Below, piece by piece: positions 8,018-16,119 of a stretch of DNA of 64,000 bases. The stretch spans positions 124,001 through 188,000 of the forward strand of contig CAWBNB010000021.1 in assembly GCA_963789885.1 (NCBI GenBank). Reading direction: 5' to 3'. The position numbers and the translations under genes are program-made. The first letter of the stretch is position 1. Each line of letters starts with the position of its first letter. The DNA comes from DATEDA01 sp963789885. GTDB taxonomy: Bacteria; Pseudomonadota; Gammaproteobacteria; Burkholderiales; SG8-39. A model generated the notes under the pieces. The model worked only from the letters and a program-made list of their open reading frames with translations, was not told where the DNA came from and searched no databases.

Positions 8018-8965
8018 TCAACGCCGGCCGGTGCGCTTCCGCTCGCGCCCCGGCGCGGGAAGGTTGAAGACCTCGCGCTGCGCGAGCCGGTCGATCTCGG
8101 TCCGGACCAGGCGCAGGACTTCGTCGACTGCGGCGCCGCCTTGCGGCGGACCGGCGTGCGCGAGCACGAGCATGCGGTGCAGGTTCGCATCCTCGATCGG
8201 ATACGCGGCGCAGCGGCCGGCGACGATGTCGTCGTGGAAGGTCGAGACGGGCAGGACGGTGACGCCGGCGCCCGCCAGCACCATCCGGCGGATCGCTTCC
8301 ACCGAATCGATCTCGGCCTCGACCGCAAGGTGCGCGCCGACGCGCGCGAGCTGGCGGTCGACGAGCGCACGGATCGCCGAGGTCACGATCACCGGCGTGC
8401 GCCGGAGCTCGGTCAGGCTGTATCCGCGCTTCATGCCCCGCTCCGCCACGCCGGCGAAGACGACGATCGGCTCAGCGAGGAGCGGCGACATCGCGAGGCT
8501 GCGCGAATGCGGCGGATTCGTGAGGACTGCGACGTCGACTTTCGCGCTGAGAAGGTCGTCGAAGAGCTGCGTGCTGAACTCCTCCACCACCTTGAGCGTC
8601 ACCGAGGGGCACTCGGTGCGCGCGCGCGCGACGCAGCCCGGCAGGAGGAGCGGCGCGAGCGTCGGCGAGGTGCCGAGGACGACCCGGCCGCGTTGGGCGC
8701 TCCGCGCGCGCTTGACCTGGGCCTCGGCGAGCACGACCTCGCGCAGGATCCGGCGCGCGTTCTCGACGAGCTCGCGCCCCGGGCCGGTGAGCCGGATGCC
8801 GCGGGGCCGGCGCTCGAGCAGCGCGACGCCGAGCTCGCGCTCGAGCTGGAGAATCCGCCGGGTGAGCGCCGGCTGCGTGATGCCGAGGTCGTCGGCCGCG
8901 TGCGTGATGCTGCCGCGGTCGGCGACCTGCACGAAACATTTCATGCTCCAGATGTCCAAAGGCAC
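8018..8965 (-). CDS. LysR-type transcriptional regulator
   Basis: DNA-binding regulator of about 315 residues. The N-terminal winged helix-turn-helix is typical (F-V-Q-V-A-D-R-G-S-I-T-H-A-A, then L-G-I-T-Q-P-A-L-T-R-R-I-L-Q-L-E-R-E-L-G). The rest is the LysR inducer-binding domain. A GTG at 8965 is chosen because it has AAGGA just upstream and places the helix-turn-helix at the usual distance; an ATG at 8944 is an alternative. The gene is divergent from the Gfo/Idh operon (9210) across a 245-base spacer with two palindromes, the usual arrangement for a LysR regulator and its target. Confidence 0.9.
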   Translation of the reverse strand: MPLDIWSMKCFVQVADRGSITHAADDLGITQPALTRRILQLERELGVALLERRPRGIRLTGPGRELVENARRILREVVLAEAQVKRARSAQRGRVVLGTSPTLAPLLLPGCVARARTECPSVTLKVVEEFSTQLFDDLLSAKVDVAVLTNPPHSRSLAMSPLLAEPIVVFAGVAERGMKRGYSLTELRRTPVIVTSAIRALVDRQLARVGAHLAVEAEIDSVEAIRRMVLAGAGVTVLPVSTFHDDIVAGRCAAYPIEDANLHRMLVLAHAGPPQGGAAVDEVLRLVRTEIDRLAQREVFNLPAPGRERKRTGRR

Positions 8966-9020
8966 GGCGTCCTTGGTCGTCGCCTGATCGGCGACGACGT
9001 CCGCCGACCGACTCTCGTAC

Positions 9021-9082
9021 GAACAAGGGGAGACTCCCCTTGTATATCCCCCGCGCTGGAACAAGGGGGGAAGTCCCCTTGT
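9021..9082. repeat. Tandem pair of hairpin-forming palindromes (38-base period)
   Basis: Two near-identical palindromic units lie head to tail between the LysR gene and the dehydrogenase operon. Unit 1 (9023-9043) is a perfect 9-bp stem, ACAAGGGGA / TCCCCTTGT, with a 3-base loop. Unit 2 (9061-9082) has an 8-bp stem, ACAAGGGG / CCCCTTGT, with a 6-base loop. The repeat period is 38 bases including shared flanks. They may be regulator binding sites or a small REP-like element. Confidence 0.7.
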
Positions 9083-9209
9083 AGATCCCCGCGCTTGATC
9101 CACCCATGTCGACAATGCATGGCGATGATAACCCGCGCGCATTTGTGCGCCGTTTGGCCGTATGATTTGATGGCGTAGCGAGCGCCCGTCAACGGGGACC
9201 GGAGGCACA

Positions 9210-10274
9210 ATGAGACAGATCGGAGTGGCAGTCATCGGCACCGGGTGGTGCGGCGGCATCCGCGCGGAGACCTGCGCCGGCCATCCGCTGGTGAAGAGCC
9301 TGCACGTCGCGGAGAATCGCCCCGAGCGGCTGAAGGAGATCGCGGCGAAGACCGGCGCGAAGACCGCGACGGCGGACTATCGCGAGCTGCTGCGGATCGA
9401 CGGGATCGACGCGGTCATGATCTCGGCCACGCCCGAGTCGACGCACTACCCGATGGCGCGGGACGCACTGGCTGCCGGCAAGCACGTCCTGCTCGAGAAG
9501 CCGATCGCCATCGAGCTCGCCGAGGCCGACGAGCTGATCGCCCTCGCGCGTCGGAACAAGCTCAAGTTCACGATCGGTTATTCGCAGCGCTTCAATCCGA
9601 AGTACGCGTACGTGAAGCAGTGCGTGCGGGACGGCACGATCGGCAAACCGGTCAGCGCGCTGGTGAGCCGGCACATCACGCGCGGCCTCGGCAAGAAGAT
9701 CACCGGCCGGTCGAAGCTTTCGCCGGCGGCGATGGAGTCGACGCACGACCTCGACTTCGTGCTGTGGTGCCTCGAGCCGGCGAAGCCGGCGCGGGTGTAT
9801 TCGCAGCTCGCTTTCGGCGCGATGCGGGCCGCGACCGGCGCCGACATCCCGGACTGCCAGTGGATCACCGTGACGATGGACAACGGCCTCGCGTTCGTCG
9901 TCGGCGGCGGCTGGAGCCTGCCGCCGGGCTATCCCAATTTCTCGAGCACCTGGATCGAGTTTCTCGGAACCGAGGGCGCGCTCCTCGTCGACGACAGCCA
10001 CAAGGACGTCGTCCTCAACACGATGAAATCGGGCATGCAGCTGCCGATGTCGACGATGCCGGGCGAGCCGGTCGAGCACGTCTACGCCGGACCGATGGCG
10101 GCTGAGACGGTCAGCTTCCTGGAGGCGGTCGCCTATGACCGCCCGGTGGTAGTGACGCCGGAGCACGCCCGGATGGTGATGGAGGTGTACATGGCGGCCG
10201 ACCTCTCGGCCGAGCGCAACGCGCCGGTCGACCTGCCGCTCGCAGGACAGGCGGCGAACCGCGCAGCGGCCTGA
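9210..10274 (+). CDS. Gfo/Idh/MocA family NAD(P)-dependent oxidoreductase
   Basis: Dehydrogenase of 354 residues with an N-terminal Rossmann fold (V-I-G-T-G-W-C-G-G, residues 8-16) and the E-K-P motif near residue 98 that marks the Gfo/Idh/MocA family. The C-terminal alpha/beta domain carries S-T-H-D-L-D-F-V-L-W, supplying the catalytic-type His/Asp. A GGAGG site precedes the ATG. Members oxidise sugars, inositols or cyclic alcohols, or act as imine reductases. It is the first gene of a three-gene operon with a second homologue and an LLM flavin enzyme. The substrate is unknown. Confidence 0.9.
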   Translation: MRQIGVAVIGTGWCGGIRAETCAGHPLVKSLHVAENRPERLKEIAAKTGAKTATADYRELLRIDGIDAVMISATPESTHYPMARDALAAGKHVLLEKPIAIELAEADELIALARRNKLKFTIGYSQRFNPKYAYVKQCVRDGTIGKPVSALVSRHITRGLGKKITGRSKLSPAAMESTHDLDFVLWCLEPAKPARVYSQLAFGAMRAATGADIPDCQWITVTMDNGLAFVVGGGWSLPPGYPNFSSTWIEFLGTEGALLVDDSHKDVVLNTMKSGMQLPMSTMPGEPVEHVYAGPMAAETVSFLEAVAYDRPVVVTPEHARMVMEVYMAADLSAERNAPVDLPLAGQAANRAAA

Positions 10275-10280
10275 GGAAAG

Positions 10281-11390
10281 ATGCCCAAGAAGAATCCCAG
10301 ACGCATCGGGCTCGCGATCGTCGGCGGCGGGCGCATCGGCCTGATCCGCGGCGAGATCGCCAAGCGGCACCCGCAGGTCGACTGGATCGGTCTCGCCGAG
10401 AAGAACCCAGAGCGGGCGAAAGTCGTCGCCGAAAAAATCGGCGCCGACTTCGTCACCGGCGACCACCGCGAGCTGCTTGCCCGGCCCGAAGCGACGGCGG
10501 CGATCATCGCCACCGACGAGCATCTGCACGTCGCGCCGATCATGGCGGCGCTCGAGCGAAAGCTCCCGCTCTTCATCGAGAAGCCGCTCGCCACCGAGCT
10601 GGACGAATCGGAACAGGTCCTGAAGGCGATCCAGCAGGCCGGCGTGGATGCCGTGATCGGGTACACGCAGCGCTTTCGCCGCCGCTGGCTGGTGGCGAAA
10701 GAGAAGGTGCGCACCGGGAGTCTCGGCGACGTTTCGCTCGTCACCTCGCGCGCGTTCATGAACCGGCTGGTGGCGCTCGACAATTACAAGCGGACCAACG
10801 ACCCGAGCCGGATCTCGCCGATGGTGATCTCGGGGACGCACGCGCTCGACATCGTGATGTGGATGATGGAGGCGAAGACACCCGTCGAGATCTACGCCCG
10901 CTCGGTCGACAAGGCGCTCGGGCCCGAGTGCCGCGGGATCGACGCGACGGTGGGGACGATCGCCTTCGCCGACGGCGCGCTCTATCACGCCGCAATTTCG
11001 TGGGCGCTGCCGGTGGTATGGCCGGGCGCGGTGTACAGCCTCGAAGTCGGCATCGTCGGCACCGACGGCGTGCTGACGATCGACGACACGCACCGCGACA
11101 TCGTGCTCGCGACGTCGAAATCGCAGGGCGAAGGCTACGCGCCCGACCAGTCGCGGCGGGTCGATTTCCTGACGAGCTATCCCCCAGGGGACATCGCGCT
11201 CGGCGAGCTCCGCGGGCCGATGCGCGAGGAGACCGAGTCGTGGCTCAACCGCCTCGCGCTCGGGGTGCCGACGCAGCACGCGACCGCGGCGGACGGCCAC
11301 AACCGCCTGATGCTGACCAAGGCGTTCGATCTCTCGGCGCGGCTGCGGCGGCCGGTGAATCTCCCGATCGCTCCGGAGGACGTCCGATGA
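10281..11390 (+). CDS. Gfo/Idh/MocA family NAD(P)-dependent oxidoreductase (second copy)
   Basis: A 369-residue paralogue of the preceding gene, 6 bases downstream. It has the Rossmann motif V-G-G-G-R-I-G-L-I-R-G-E at residues 13-24, E-K-P-L-A near 100, and S-G-T-H-A-L-D-I-V-M-W in the catalytic domain. The two share architecture but differ enough to be an old duplication, perhaps acting on successive intermediates or as a heteromer. Its stop overlaps the start of the LLM gene by 4 bases, so translation is probably coupled. Confidence 0.9.
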   Translation: MPKKNPRRIGLAIVGGGRIGLIRGEIAKRHPQVDWIGLAEKNPERAKVVAEKIGADFVTGDHRELLARPEATAAIIATDEHLHVAPIMAALERKLPLFIEKPLATELDESEQVLKAIQQAGVDAVIGYTQRFRRRWLVAKEKVRTGSLGDVSLVTSRAFMNRLVALDNYKRTNDPSRISPMVISGTHALDIVMWMMEAKTPVEIYARSVDKALGPECRGIDATVGTIAFADGALYHAAISWALPVVWPGAVYSLEVGIVGTDGVLTIDDTHRDIVLATSKSQGEGYAPDQSRRVDFLTSYPPGDIALGELRGPMREETESWLNRLALGVPTQHATAADGHNRLMLTKAFDLSARLRRPVNLPIAPEDVR

Positions 11391-12490
11391 AGCTCGCGAT
11401 GTTCATGATGCCGCTGCACCCGGCGTCGCGGAAGCCGTGGGAGACGCTGGCCGAGGACCGCGAGGCGATCCTGCTCGCCGACCGGCTCGGCTTCGCCGAA
11501 GCCTATGTCGGCGAGCACGTGACCGATCTCGCCGAGAACGTGACCTCGTGCCTGATGTTCCTCGCGAGCGTCGCGCACGAGACGAAGAACATCGTCCTCG
11601 GCAGCGGCACGATCAACATGCCGAACACGCACCCGGCCACGGTCGCGGCGCAGGTGGCGATGCTCGACCACATCCTGAAGGGTCGCTTCATCATGGGCAT
11701 CAGCCCCGGCGGCCTGATGTCGGACGCGGAGGTGTTCGGCAACTACCAGAAGGACCGCAACGCGATCTTCCTCGAGTCGATCAATATGGTGCTCGACATC
11801 TGGAAGGGCGAGGCGCCATACAACCTTTCCGGACAGTTCTTCAACGTCTCGACCGAGAAGACCAAGATCCTCGACATCGGCCAGGGCGCGATCCTCAAGC
11901 CGTACCAGAAGCCGCACCCGCCGATCGTGGTCACCGCCGTAGCGCCGCACTCGAAAGGCGTGACCGAGGCAGCGAAGCGCGGCTGGCAGCCGATCTCGGC
12001 GAACTTCCTGCTGCCGGAGTGGGTGGCGAGCCACTGGCCGCGCTACGCCGAGGGCCGGCAGGCCGTCGGCGCGAACCCGAGCCCGGCGGAGTGGCGGGTG
12101 GCGAAGTCGATCTTCGTCGCCGACGACGAGGCGACGGCAAGGCGCTACGGGCTGGGCGCCGAAGGGCCGTACCAGTTCTACTTCAAGCAGCTCGCGCGGA
12201 AGCTGATCATGTTCGGCCGCTCGAACCTCTTCAAGCTCGACCAGAGCGAGCCGGACGAGAGGATCACGCCGGAGTACATCACTAACAAGCTCGTGATCGC
12301 CGGTACGGTCAACAGCGTGGTCGACCAGCTCCTTGCGTTCCGCGAGAAGATCGGCGACTTCGGCACGCTCGTGTACGCGTGCCACGACTGGCTCGATCCG
12401 AGCCTTGGTCGGCGGTCGATGCAGCTCATGGCCGAGCAGGTCATGCCGCGGCTGAACGACGCGATCGGCCGTTCGCGCTCCGCCGCCTAG
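11387..12490 (+). CDS. LLM class flavin-dependent oxidoreductase (luciferase-like monooxygenase)
   Basis: A 367-residue enzyme of the bacterial luciferase-like family, which uses reduced FMN or F420 and O2 for oxygenation. The TIM barrel begins M-K-L-A-M-F-M-M-P-L-H, followed by L-A-D-R-L-G-F-A-E-A-Y-V-G-E-H and G-R-F-I-M-G-I-S-P-G-G near residue 105, all typical of alkanal or limonene monooxygenase relatives. The start ATG lies inside the stop codon of the second Gfo/Idh gene. With the two dehydrogenases it suggests oxidation of an alicyclic compound; this is inference from context. Confidence 0.88.
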   Translation: MKLAMFMMPLHPASRKPWETLAEDREAILLADRLGFAEAYVGEHVTDLAENVTSCLMFLASVAHETKNIVLGSGTINMPNTHPATVAAQVAMLDHILKGRFIMGISPGGLMSDAEVFGNYQKDRNAIFLESINMVLDIWKGEAPYNLSGQFFNVSTEKTKILDIGQGAILKPYQKPHPPIVVTAVAPHSKGVTEAAKRGWQPISANFLLPEWVASHWPRYAEGRQAVGANPSPAEWRVAKSIFVADDEATARRYGLGAEGPYQFYFKQLARKLIMFGRSNLFKLDQSEPDERITPEYITNKLVIAGTVNSVVDQLLAFREKIGDFGTLVYACHDWLDPSLGRRSMQLMAEQVMPRLNDAIGRSRSAA

Positions 12491-12510
12491 CGCCCGCCGG
12501 CGGCGCGCTG

Positions 12511-13491
12511 TCAGTCGAGAGTCGCCCCGGTCTTCTTGACGATCGGGCCGAGGCGCTCGATGTCGGAGGCGAGACGCTTCGATAGCTCCGCCGACGAGCT
12601 CGACGCCGGCTCCGCGCCGAGCGCGCTGATCCGCTCCTTTACCTTCGGCATCGCGAGCACCTTCACTGCCTCGGCGTTCAGGCGAGCGACGATCTCGGGC
12701 GGCGTGCCGGCGGGGGCGAAGAGGCCGTGCCAGCCGGAGGCGACTTCCACGCCCTTGATGCCGTACGCCGAGAGCACCTTAAGGTCGGGCAACGCCGCGA
12801 GCCGGTTGGGGCCGACCACCGCCAGCCCCTTCAGCTTGCCCGCCTTGATGTGCGGGACGGTCGTCGCGGAGTCGAACATGAAGTCGATCTGCCCGGCGAG
12901 GAGATCATTGACTGCCGGCGCCAGTCCCTTGTACGGCACGTGGTTGGTGTCGACGCCGGCCGCGTCGTTGAAGAGCTCGCCCGCGATGTGGAGCAGGCTG
13001 CCGTTGCCGGCGGAGCCGTAGTTCAGCTTGCCGGGCTGCGTCTTGGCGAGCGCGACGAACGCCTCGACCGTGTCGACCTTCAGCTTCGGGTGGACCACGA
13101 GGATCAGGTTCGTCCGCGCCGTCATGGTGATCGGCACGAAGCTCTTCAGGGGATCGAACGGCAGCTGCTTGTAGAGGTGCGGGTTGAGATTGAGCGTGCT
13201 GCCGCCGGTCGCGAGCAGCGTATAGCCGTCCGGCGCCGCACGGGCGACCGCCGACGCCGCGAGGTTGCCGTTCGCGCCGGGGCGGTTCTCGACGATCACC
13301 GGCTGGCCGAGGCTCTTCGCAAGCTCCTCGGCGATCGTCCGCGCGATCGTGTCGATCGACCCGCCCGCCGAGACCGACACGATAATGGTGATCGGCTTGC
13401 TCGGATAGGCCGCCTGGGCGCTCGCCGCCGCGGGCACAGTAAGCGCGGCCACCGCCGCGAGCGCCGCGGCGAATCGCTGTCGCAAGGTCAT
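12511..13491 (-). CDS. Bug-family (TctC-like) substrate-binding protein
   Basis: A 326-residue periplasmic receptor. Residues 1-26 form a signal peptide ending in A-S-A-Q-A. Family motifs include Y-P-S-K-P-I-T-I-I-V, V-I-V-E-N-R-P-G-A-N-G-N, A-P-D-G-Y-T, and H-V-P-Y-K-G. It lies 3 bases after a second Bug gene on the same strand, so the two are co-transcribed. It is the last gene of the long minus-strand catabolic block and converges with the LLM gene across about 20 bases. Confidence 0.93.
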   Translation of the reverse strand: MTLRQRFAAALAAVAALTVPAAASAQAAYPSKPITIIVSVSAGGSIDTIARTIAEELAKSLGQPVIVENRPGANGNLAASAVARAAPDGYTLLATGGSTLNLNPHLYKQLPFDPLKSFVPITMTARTNLILVVHPKLKVDTVEAFVALAKTQPGKLNYGSAGNGSLLHIAGELFNDAAGVDTNHVPYKGLAPAVNDLLAGQIDFMFDSATTVPHIKAGKLKGLAVVGPNRLAALPDLKVLSAYGIKGVEVASGWHGLFAPAGTPPEIVARLNAEAVKVLAMPKVKERISALGAEPASSSSAELSKRLASDIERLGPIVKKTGATLD

Positions 13492-13494
13492 CGG

Positions 13495-14463
13495 CTACTC
13501 GACCTTGATGCCGAGCGCCTTGATCTCCTTCGACCAATGGGCGCGTTCGCTCGTCACGCGCTTCTGCAGGTCCTGCGACGAGCTCGCGACGATCTCGACG
13601 CCGAGGGGCGCCACCTTGGCCGCGACCTCCGGGTTCTTCGCCGCCTTGACGATTTCCTCCTGGAGCTTCGCGACCACCTCCTTCGGCGTCGCCGCCGGCA
13701 GGAGGATCGCGTGCCAGTTGCTGAACGCGTAGCCCTTCACGCCGGTCTCGGCGACCGTCGGCAGGTCGGGGAAGGCCTTCGAGCGATGGGCATCGGTCAC
13801 CGCGAGGGCGCGGAGCTTACCCTCCTTGACGTACGGGAGGATCGTCGCGACCGGCTCGATCGCGACCTGCACCCGTCCGAGAATCAGGTCCTGCACGTTC
13901 TGCGTGCTGCCCTTGTAGGGCACCTCGACCATCTTGCCGCCAGCGGCGGCCGCGAACGCCTCCGTCGCCACCTTCGCCACGATGTTCGCCTGGCCGTAGA
14001 AGAGCTTGTCGGGGTTCGCCTTGATGTACTCGGCGAGCTGCTTCGCGGTCTTCGCCGGCACGGACGGGTGCACCACGAGCGCGAGGGGGTTGTTGACGAT
14101 GAGCGTCACCGGCGCGAAGTCCTTGGCCGGGTCGTAGGGCAGATTCGAGTAGAGCGTCGGGTTCATCGTGAGCGCGGAGCCGATCGCGTAGCCCACCGTG
14201 TAGCCGTCGGCAGGGGCCGATGCCACGGCTTGCATCGCGATGATCGTGTCCGCCCCGGGGCGGTTCTCGACGATGACCGGCTGCTTGGTGTTCTCGCTCA
14301 GCTTCTGGCCGACCACGCGGGCGACGAGATCGGCGGAACCGCCGGGAGGGAACGGGACGATCACCTTGATCGGCTTGGCGGGATAGGTTTGCTGCGCGAG
14401 TGCCGGCGCGCTCGCGAGCGCGAGAGCCAGTGCGGCGAGCCGGGCGGTCGATCGATACGTCAT
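13495..14463 (-). CDS. Bug-family (TctC-like) substrate-binding protein
   Basis: A 322-residue periplasmic receptor with a signal peptide over residues 1-23 (core A-A-L-A-L-A-L-A, cut after A-L-A). It has Y-P-A-K-P-I-K-V-I-V-P-F-P-P-G-G-S-A-D, V-I-V-E-N-R-P-G-A-D, and V-P-Y-K-G. An AGGAGA site lies just before the ATG. The leader sequence around the start (gagacatgaaatga) recurs upstream of the Bug remnant near 16100, so the two share ancestry. The tandem partner is 12511-13491; the MFS carrier gene lies 65 bases upstream. Confidence 0.93.
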   Translation of the reverse strand: MTYRSTARLAALALALASAPALAQQTYPAKPIKVIVPFPPGGSADLVARVVGQKLSENTKQPVIVENRPGADTIIAMQAVASAPADGYTVGYAIGSALTMNPTLYSNLPYDPAKDFAPVTLIVNNPLALVVHPSVPAKTAKQLAEYIKANPDKLFYGQANIVAKVATEAFAAAAGGKMVEVPYKGSTQNVQDLILGRVQVAIEPVATILPYVKEGKLRALAVTDAHRSKAFPDLPTVAETGVKGYAFSNWHAILLPAATPKEVVAKLQEEIVKAAKNPEVAAKVAPLGVEIVASSSQDLQKRVTSERAHWSKEIKALGIKVE

Positions 14464-14528
14464 TTCATGTCTCCTGGTGTGGGGTTAGAGGCGTTGTCGT
14501 CGCCGCCAAGACTAAAGGCAGCGGCTCT

Positions 14529-15890
14529 TTAGGAGGGGGAAGCAGGTGACGCGAAGTCCACATCCTTGGTCTCGGGCCCCCAGGCGGCGCCAACGAAAAT
14601 CAGGAGCGCCCCGATTACGACCAGGACGAGCACCGTGTAGTTGAAGGGCATGAAGGTGGCGAGCCCGGCCTGGTAAAAGACGTAGAACGCCGGCAGGATG
14701 ATCGCGAGGCTGTACCCCAGACCGAAGCCGGAGGCCCGGACGCCGGTCTGGAACCGTTCGTTGATGTACACAGTGCCGAGTGCTCCCGGTGCGACGACCA
14801 GGACCGTTGTGATGGTCGTTAGCAAGATGACCATGATCAAGTTGCTCGGGGCCGTGCTGATGAGCAAGTAGTAGAAGAACGTGCCCAGTACGGCGCTGAT
14901 GAGACTTGCGAGCATTAGATAGCGACGGCGGCCTATGCGTTGGCTGATCGCGCCGCCGATTACATAGACGATGGCGAGCGCGACGTAGGCGATGACCAAG
15001 GTGATCGTGAGATTGACACCGGTCACGTGCATATGGGAAGCGAGCAGGCCAGGCATGACGGCCAACGCCGCGTTCAACGATAGCCAGAAGCCGGTCATCA
15101 CCACGAACACTTGTAGGAAACTGCGCAAGTTCTCGCCTCTGAACAGGGTCCTGATGGGAGATTCGGCACGCGTGGCATGCGCTGATTCGCGCCACACCTC
15201 CGACTCCTCCACCGAGCGGTAGTAGTAGAGCGCGAGCGCGAACGCCATGGCCGCCCCGGCCAGGAACGGTATCCTCCACCCCCATTGCACGTAGGGCGAG
15301 TCCAGACCCCCGGCTGGCACCACGAACAGCACCGCCAGCGTGACCAGGGAGATCGCGGCGGTGCCCACCGAGGCCGCACTTTGGATGAACGCCCCGTAGA
15401 AGCCCCGCTTCGACTTTGGGCAGTACTCCATGGCCAGCGGATTCGCCGACGTGTACTCCCCGCCGAGGAAGATCCCGTCGATCAAGCGCAGGGCGATGAA
15501 GACGAAGATCACCGCTGCGCCCCATTGCTCATATCCCGGCAGCAGGGCGATCAGCAGCGTCACTACGCCGAAACCGGCCACGGAGATTACGGTCGTGCGC
15601 TTCCTGCCTATGGTGTCGGCGAAGTGGCCGAATATGAATGCGCCGAGCGGCCTGCCGATCAGCGTCGTCGCGAAGATCATCGCCGAAGCGATCGCGGCGG
15701 TAGTGGGAGAGATCGTCTTCGGGATGAAGTAGATGATGGCCGGGGCGAGAGCAATGACCGGCAGGAAGATGTCGTAGTTGTCGACGAAGAACCCCACGAA
15801 GGCTCCCCATATGGCCTTGCGCGCCTGGGGAGTCAGCTCCTCTGCCGGTTGGGCCGGCGCAGCATCGAGTAGTAGTTTTCCTAATTGCAT
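14529..15890 (-). CDS. MFS transporter, metabolite:H+ symporter type
   Basis: A 453-residue inner-membrane carrier with about 12 hydrophobic segments. It shows the MHS/sugar-transporter signature G-R-P-L-G-A followed by G-R-K-R-T between TM2 and TM3, and a Gly-rich motif F-L-G-G-E-Y-T-S-A-N in TM4. Relatives import dicarboxylates, shikimate, betaine or aromatic acids. An AGGGAGA ribosome site precedes the ATG. Base composition is visibly lower in G+C than its neighbours (50% over 14821-14880), which suggests it joined the cluster separately. In context it probably imports the pathway substrate. Confidence 0.88.
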   Translation of the reverse strand: MQLGKLLLDAAPAQPAEELTPQARKAIWGAFVGFFVDNYDIFLPVIALAPAIIYFIPKTISPTTAAIASAMIFATTLIGRPLGAFIFGHFADTIGRKRTTVISVAGFGVVTLLIALLPGYEQWGAAVIFVFIALRLIDGIFLGGEYTSANPLAMEYCPKSKRGFYGAFIQSAASVGTAAISLVTLAVLFVVPAGGLDSPYVQWGWRIPFLAGAAMAFALALYYYRSVEESEVWRESAHATRAESPIRTLFRGENLRSFLQVFVVMTGFWLSLNAALAVMPGLLASHMHVTGVNLTITLVIAYVALAIVYVIGGAISQRIGRRRYLMLASLISAVLGTFFYYLLISTAPSNLIMVILLTTITTVLVVAPGALGTVYINERFQTGVRASGFGLGYSLAIILPAFYVFYQAGLATFMPFNYTVLVLVVIGALLIFVGAAWGPETKDVDFASPASPS

Positions 15891-15899
15891 TGTGCTTCT

Positions 15900-16102
15900 C
15901 CCTTACGATGGCCCTGTCCGGCGACGCCCCATGTGTTCTGGCCCGCGGTTCCTGCGATGAGGCCGGGAGAGCCTGCGGGCGGGTACCGGCCGATGAGCCG
16001 GATCGGCTTGACTCGATGGACTTGCCGCGGGTAGGCGCGTGCCGCCGAAGGGCGGGCCGGGCCCGAACGCGACACCTCGTGCGTTGGCCGTCGTGCAGTC
16101 AT
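15900..16102 (-). pseudogene. Degraded Bug-family receptor gene (N-terminal remnant)
   Basis: A short open frame starting at the ATG complement 16100-16102 contains K-P-I-R-L-I-G-R-Y-P-P-A-G-S-P-G-L-I-A-G-T-A-G-Q. This matches the conserved first strand and helix of Bug receptors (K-P-I-R-L-I-V-P-Y-P-P-G-G-S, L-I-A-R, G-Q). The expected signal peptide is not recognisable, and homology ends abruptly after about 65 codons, just before the MFS gene. The bases around the start match those of the intact Bug gene at 14463. I read it as a truncated, decayed duplicate; no product is expected. Confidence 0.6.
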
Positions 16103-16119
16103 TTCATGTCTCTTGCGGG

